Source of the DNA: Limiplasma sp958448555
GTDB lineage: Bacteria > Bacillota > Clostridia > Christensenellales > Aristaeellaceae
DNA length: 24,243 nucleotides
Assembly: GCA_958448555.1 (NCBI GenBank)
Contig: CAUDEL010000047.1
Location: 1-24,243 of the forward strand
Direction: 5' to 3'
Positions 22,617 through 24,243 of the stretch are shown in pieces. The first letter of the stretch is position 1; each line of letters starts with the position of its first letter. The notes below the pieces were generated by a model. It saw only the letters and a program-made list of their open reading frames with translations, did not search any database and was not told the origin of the DNA. The translations under genes were made by a program, and so were the position numbers.

Positions 22617-23612
22617 TTGCGGCGCGTTCAGCAGTCCATCGGCGCATACCGGGATCAGATCAAGGGCGTGGCGATTCTGTGGGTGGTCTTTTTTCATGCG
22701 CAGCTCGGCCTTGACGGGCTTCTCTACGAGGTGCAGAAAATCGGCTACGGCGGGGTGGACCTGTTTTTCTTCCTCTCCGGCTTCGGACTGTGGTATTCCC
22801 TCAGCCGGGACGGGGACGCGGGGCGCTATCTCCTTCGCCGCGCGCGCAGGCTCCTCCCGGCCTACCTTCCCTTCTGCGTCCTGTGGCTGTGCGTGATGCT
22901 CCCGCTCTATGGGCTGGGGACGGTTCAGTCCGTGCGCGTGGCTGCCGGAAACCTGCTGATGATCGGCTTTTTCGCCGGCACCCCCGCCATGATTAACTGG
23001 TATGTGAGCGCTTTGGTTGCGTCTTTGCTGGCAGCGCCCCTGATCTACAGCCTGATGATGCGGGGGAGCCGGCCGCGCCTGCGCGCCCTGCTCATCGCGG
23101 CGGTGTGCTTTCTGGGCGGGCTGTGTTTTATCGGGACAGAGGCCTATATGGCGGTTTCCCGTTTCCCCGTCTTTGTGCTGGGCATGGCGGCTGCCGTTCC
23201 CGCGCGCAGGGACGGCGGAGGGCAAACGGCGCTGGCGGGCGCTATCGCAGCCCTTGCGGGCCTATGCGTGCTGTTCGTGTGCTTTTCTCGCTTCCCTGAG
23301 ATGCTCAATACCTATGGTATGTACTGGCATCCCTTCATCCTGATCGCTCCGGCCATGTGCGCGGGGCTGGGCTGGCTGTTTGCAAAGTCCGGGCGCAAGC
23401 TGCCCCCCCTGCGCGCGCTGGGCCGGGCCTCCTTTGAGATTTTCCTGTTCAACGCCTGGGTAGAGGTGTTGGGCAAGCGGTTTGGCCTGGCGGACGGGCC
23501 GCTGTCATGGCTTCTGTGGAGCGTGGGAAGCGTGCTTGCGGGACTTGGATATCACTTTGTGGTGGAACGGTGCATGCAAAGGGCGGGAAAGGGCGACATG
23601 CGGGCCGTATGA
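22617..23612 (+). CDS. Acyltransferase-3 family integral membrane protein
   Basis: The 331-residue product has about ten hydrophobic segments and the family marks KGVAILWVVFFHAQL (catalytic-type H27), GYGGVDLFFFLSGFGLWYS (43-61) and RRARRLLPAYLP (74-85). Acyltransferase-3 proteins move acyl groups from the cytoplasm to cell-surface polysaccharides, peptidoglycan or lipids; the target here is unknown. The start is the TTG at 22617, with GGAGGGG 10 bases upstream; no in-frame ATG or GTG lies between that ribosome site and the conserved N-terminal helix. It ends 77 bases before the apparent end of an IS element and looks complete. Its neighbours do not indicate a polysaccharide cluster. Confidence 0.88.
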   Translation: MRRVQQSIGAYRDQIKGVAILWVVFFHAQLGLDGLLYEVQKIGYGGVDLFFFLSGFGLWYSLSRDGDAGRYLLRRARRLLPAYLPFCVLWLCVMLPLYGLGTVQSVRVAAGNLLMIGFFAGTPAMINWYVSALVASLLAAPLIYSLMMRGSRPRLRALLIAAVCFLGGLCFIGTEAYMAVSRFPVFVLGMAAAVPARRDGGGQTALAGAIAALAGLCVLFVCFSRFPEMLNTYGMYWHPFILIAPAMCAGLGWLFAKSGRKLPPLRALGRASFEIFLFNAWVEVLGKRFGLADGPLSWLLWSVGSVLAGLGYHFVVERCMQRAGKGDMRAV

Positions 23613-23688
23613 GTCCGCTGCCGACGCCGGACGGCATGCCTGAGGGCGGCAGGTGGAGAAAAGGGGAACAAGGTCCTAAAACGGAAAA

Positions 23689-24243
23689 TGTAGGTTTGTC
23701 AAACATATTGGACAAGGAAGGAAGAGAGGACGTCTCTGGGAGCGACCCAATGAAGTGGACGCATGGGGCGCGAGTTGCTTAGGCGTTGGTGGGAAGCTTC
23801 CTGCCCACCAAAGTCGGCGAGGGAATAGAAACGGTGTGTGTCGTAAAAGCGCTTTTGGTCCTCACGATGGCTGCGTTCCACCTTTCCATTGTGGCGGGGC
23901 GTATAGGGGCGGATGAGCTTGTGGCGAATTCCCAGTTGTCTGGCCGTTGCCTCAAAGAGGGTTTCCAGGTCGCGCCGGCTGCTGGAAAAGCGATTGGTGA
24001 ATTCAAATCCGTTATCGGTCTGGATACACTCCACGGCAATGCCTTTGCGAGCAAAATGCTTGACGACTTTGTTTAGAAAGTCCGCGGAGGAAAAGGCGCT
24101 CTGTTCCTCGTAAGCGCCCAGGACGCGATAGCGGGAATACTCGTCAATGGCGGTGTACTGGTATAGTTTTAGCTCTGGATCAGCGATGCAGCGTCGAGGT
24201 ACGACCTTCACGTCGATCTGAACACGCTGGCCGGGATATTGCA
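23689..24243 (-). mobile_element. IS481-like insertion sequence, one end in window
   Basis: The transposase 3' end lies at 23699 and a candidate terminal sequence TGTAGGTTTGTCAAAC begins at 23689, overlapping the stop codon, as is common in this family. The other end and the target duplication are outside the window, so the boundary is tentative. The insertion lies downstream of the acyltransferase gene and breaks no visible gene. Confidence 0.6.
23699..24243 (-). CDS. IS481-like transposase (DDE/rve core), 5' part outside window
   Basis: The frame is open from the right edge to the stop at 23699-23701. Read from the edge it gives YPGQRVQIDVKVVPRR, with the first catalytic Asp in QID, then AIDEYSRYR, QTDNGFEF with the second Asp, and the HNGKVERSHRED segment with the catalytic Glu. 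The C-terminal RLSNSRPMRPL segment is typical of the family. The DDE triad is therefore complete and no frameshift is seen in this part. Whether the N-terminal helix-turn-helix is intact cannot be judged. The GTG at 24211 is internal, not the real start. The stretch looks visibly less GC-rich than its neighbours. Confidence 0.9.
   Translation of the reverse strand, partial: QYPGQRVQIDVKVVPRRCIADPELKLYQYTAIDEYSRYRVLGAYEEQSAFSSADFLNKVVKHFARKGIAVECIQTDNGFEFTNRFSSSRRDLETLFEATARQLGIRHKLIRPYTPRHNGKVERSHREDQKRFYDTHRFYSLADFGGQEASHQRLSNSRPMRPLHWVAPRDVLSSFLVQYV

Noticed and set aside
23613..23688. Possible terminator after the acyltransferase gene
   Set aside because: Only a short 5-bp stem (GTCCG/CGGAC) is visible and no T-run follows.

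Overview
The window is a GC-rich chromosomal stretch of a Gram-positive, probably anaerobic Clostridia-type bacterium (Bacillota). This rests on a complete ctsR-mcsA-mcsB-clpC heat-shock operon with a canonical CtsR operator, a T-box leader in front of serS, AGGAGG-type ribosome sites, an RnfG-like flavin protein and a small protein resembling the tail of anaerobic ribonucleotide reductase. The genus cannot be named from the sequence alone. Nineteen coding regions are supported; two run off the window edges.

Layout. 1-1736 (minus): N-terminal 579 codons of a membrane-anchored protein made of tandem FMN-binding modules, four complete plus the start of a fifth. 1737-2451: a 715-bp intergenic stretch holding its promoter, a long structured leader, a tandem 24-bp repeat and a dense array of hairpins that appears to sit inside the clpC terminator. 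2452-7021 (minus): ctsR-mcsA-mcsB-clpC, with 4- to 11-base junctions, one strong promoter and a CtsR box. 7047-9165 (minus): the SPFH pair hflK-hflC. 9227-12757 (plus): beta-phosphoglucomutase followed by tldD and its partner tldE/pmbA, closed by a bidirectional terminator. 12778-13722 (minus): a secreted multi-SH3 protein, divergent from recQ and a GNAT acetyltransferase (13841-15815, plus). 15861-17443 (minus): serS with its T-box leader. 17457-17788 (minus): the NrdD-tail-like small protein. 17853-19349 (plus): a double-ACT / metallo-beta-lactamase-fold fusion that converges on, and overlaps by four bases, a 1043-residue PHP / zinc-ribbon / UvrD-type helicase (19346-22477, minus) ending in a sliding-clamp-binding motif. 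22555-23612 (plus): a divergently expressed acyltransferase-3 membrane protein. 23699-24243 (minus): the 3' part of an IS481-like transposase, the only clear mobile element.

Functionally the window is mainly housekeeping: protein quality control (ClpC/McsAB, HflKC, TldDE), translation (SerS) and DNA repair (RecQ, PHP-UvrD). The items most worth a second look are the PHP-helicase fusion with its QLSLF tail, the multi-flavin protein, the ACT-MBL fusion, a RecQ that seems to lack its winged-helix domain, and the hairpin element that splits a terminator. No CRISPR array, tRNA, rRNA, prophage or recognisable defence island was seen.
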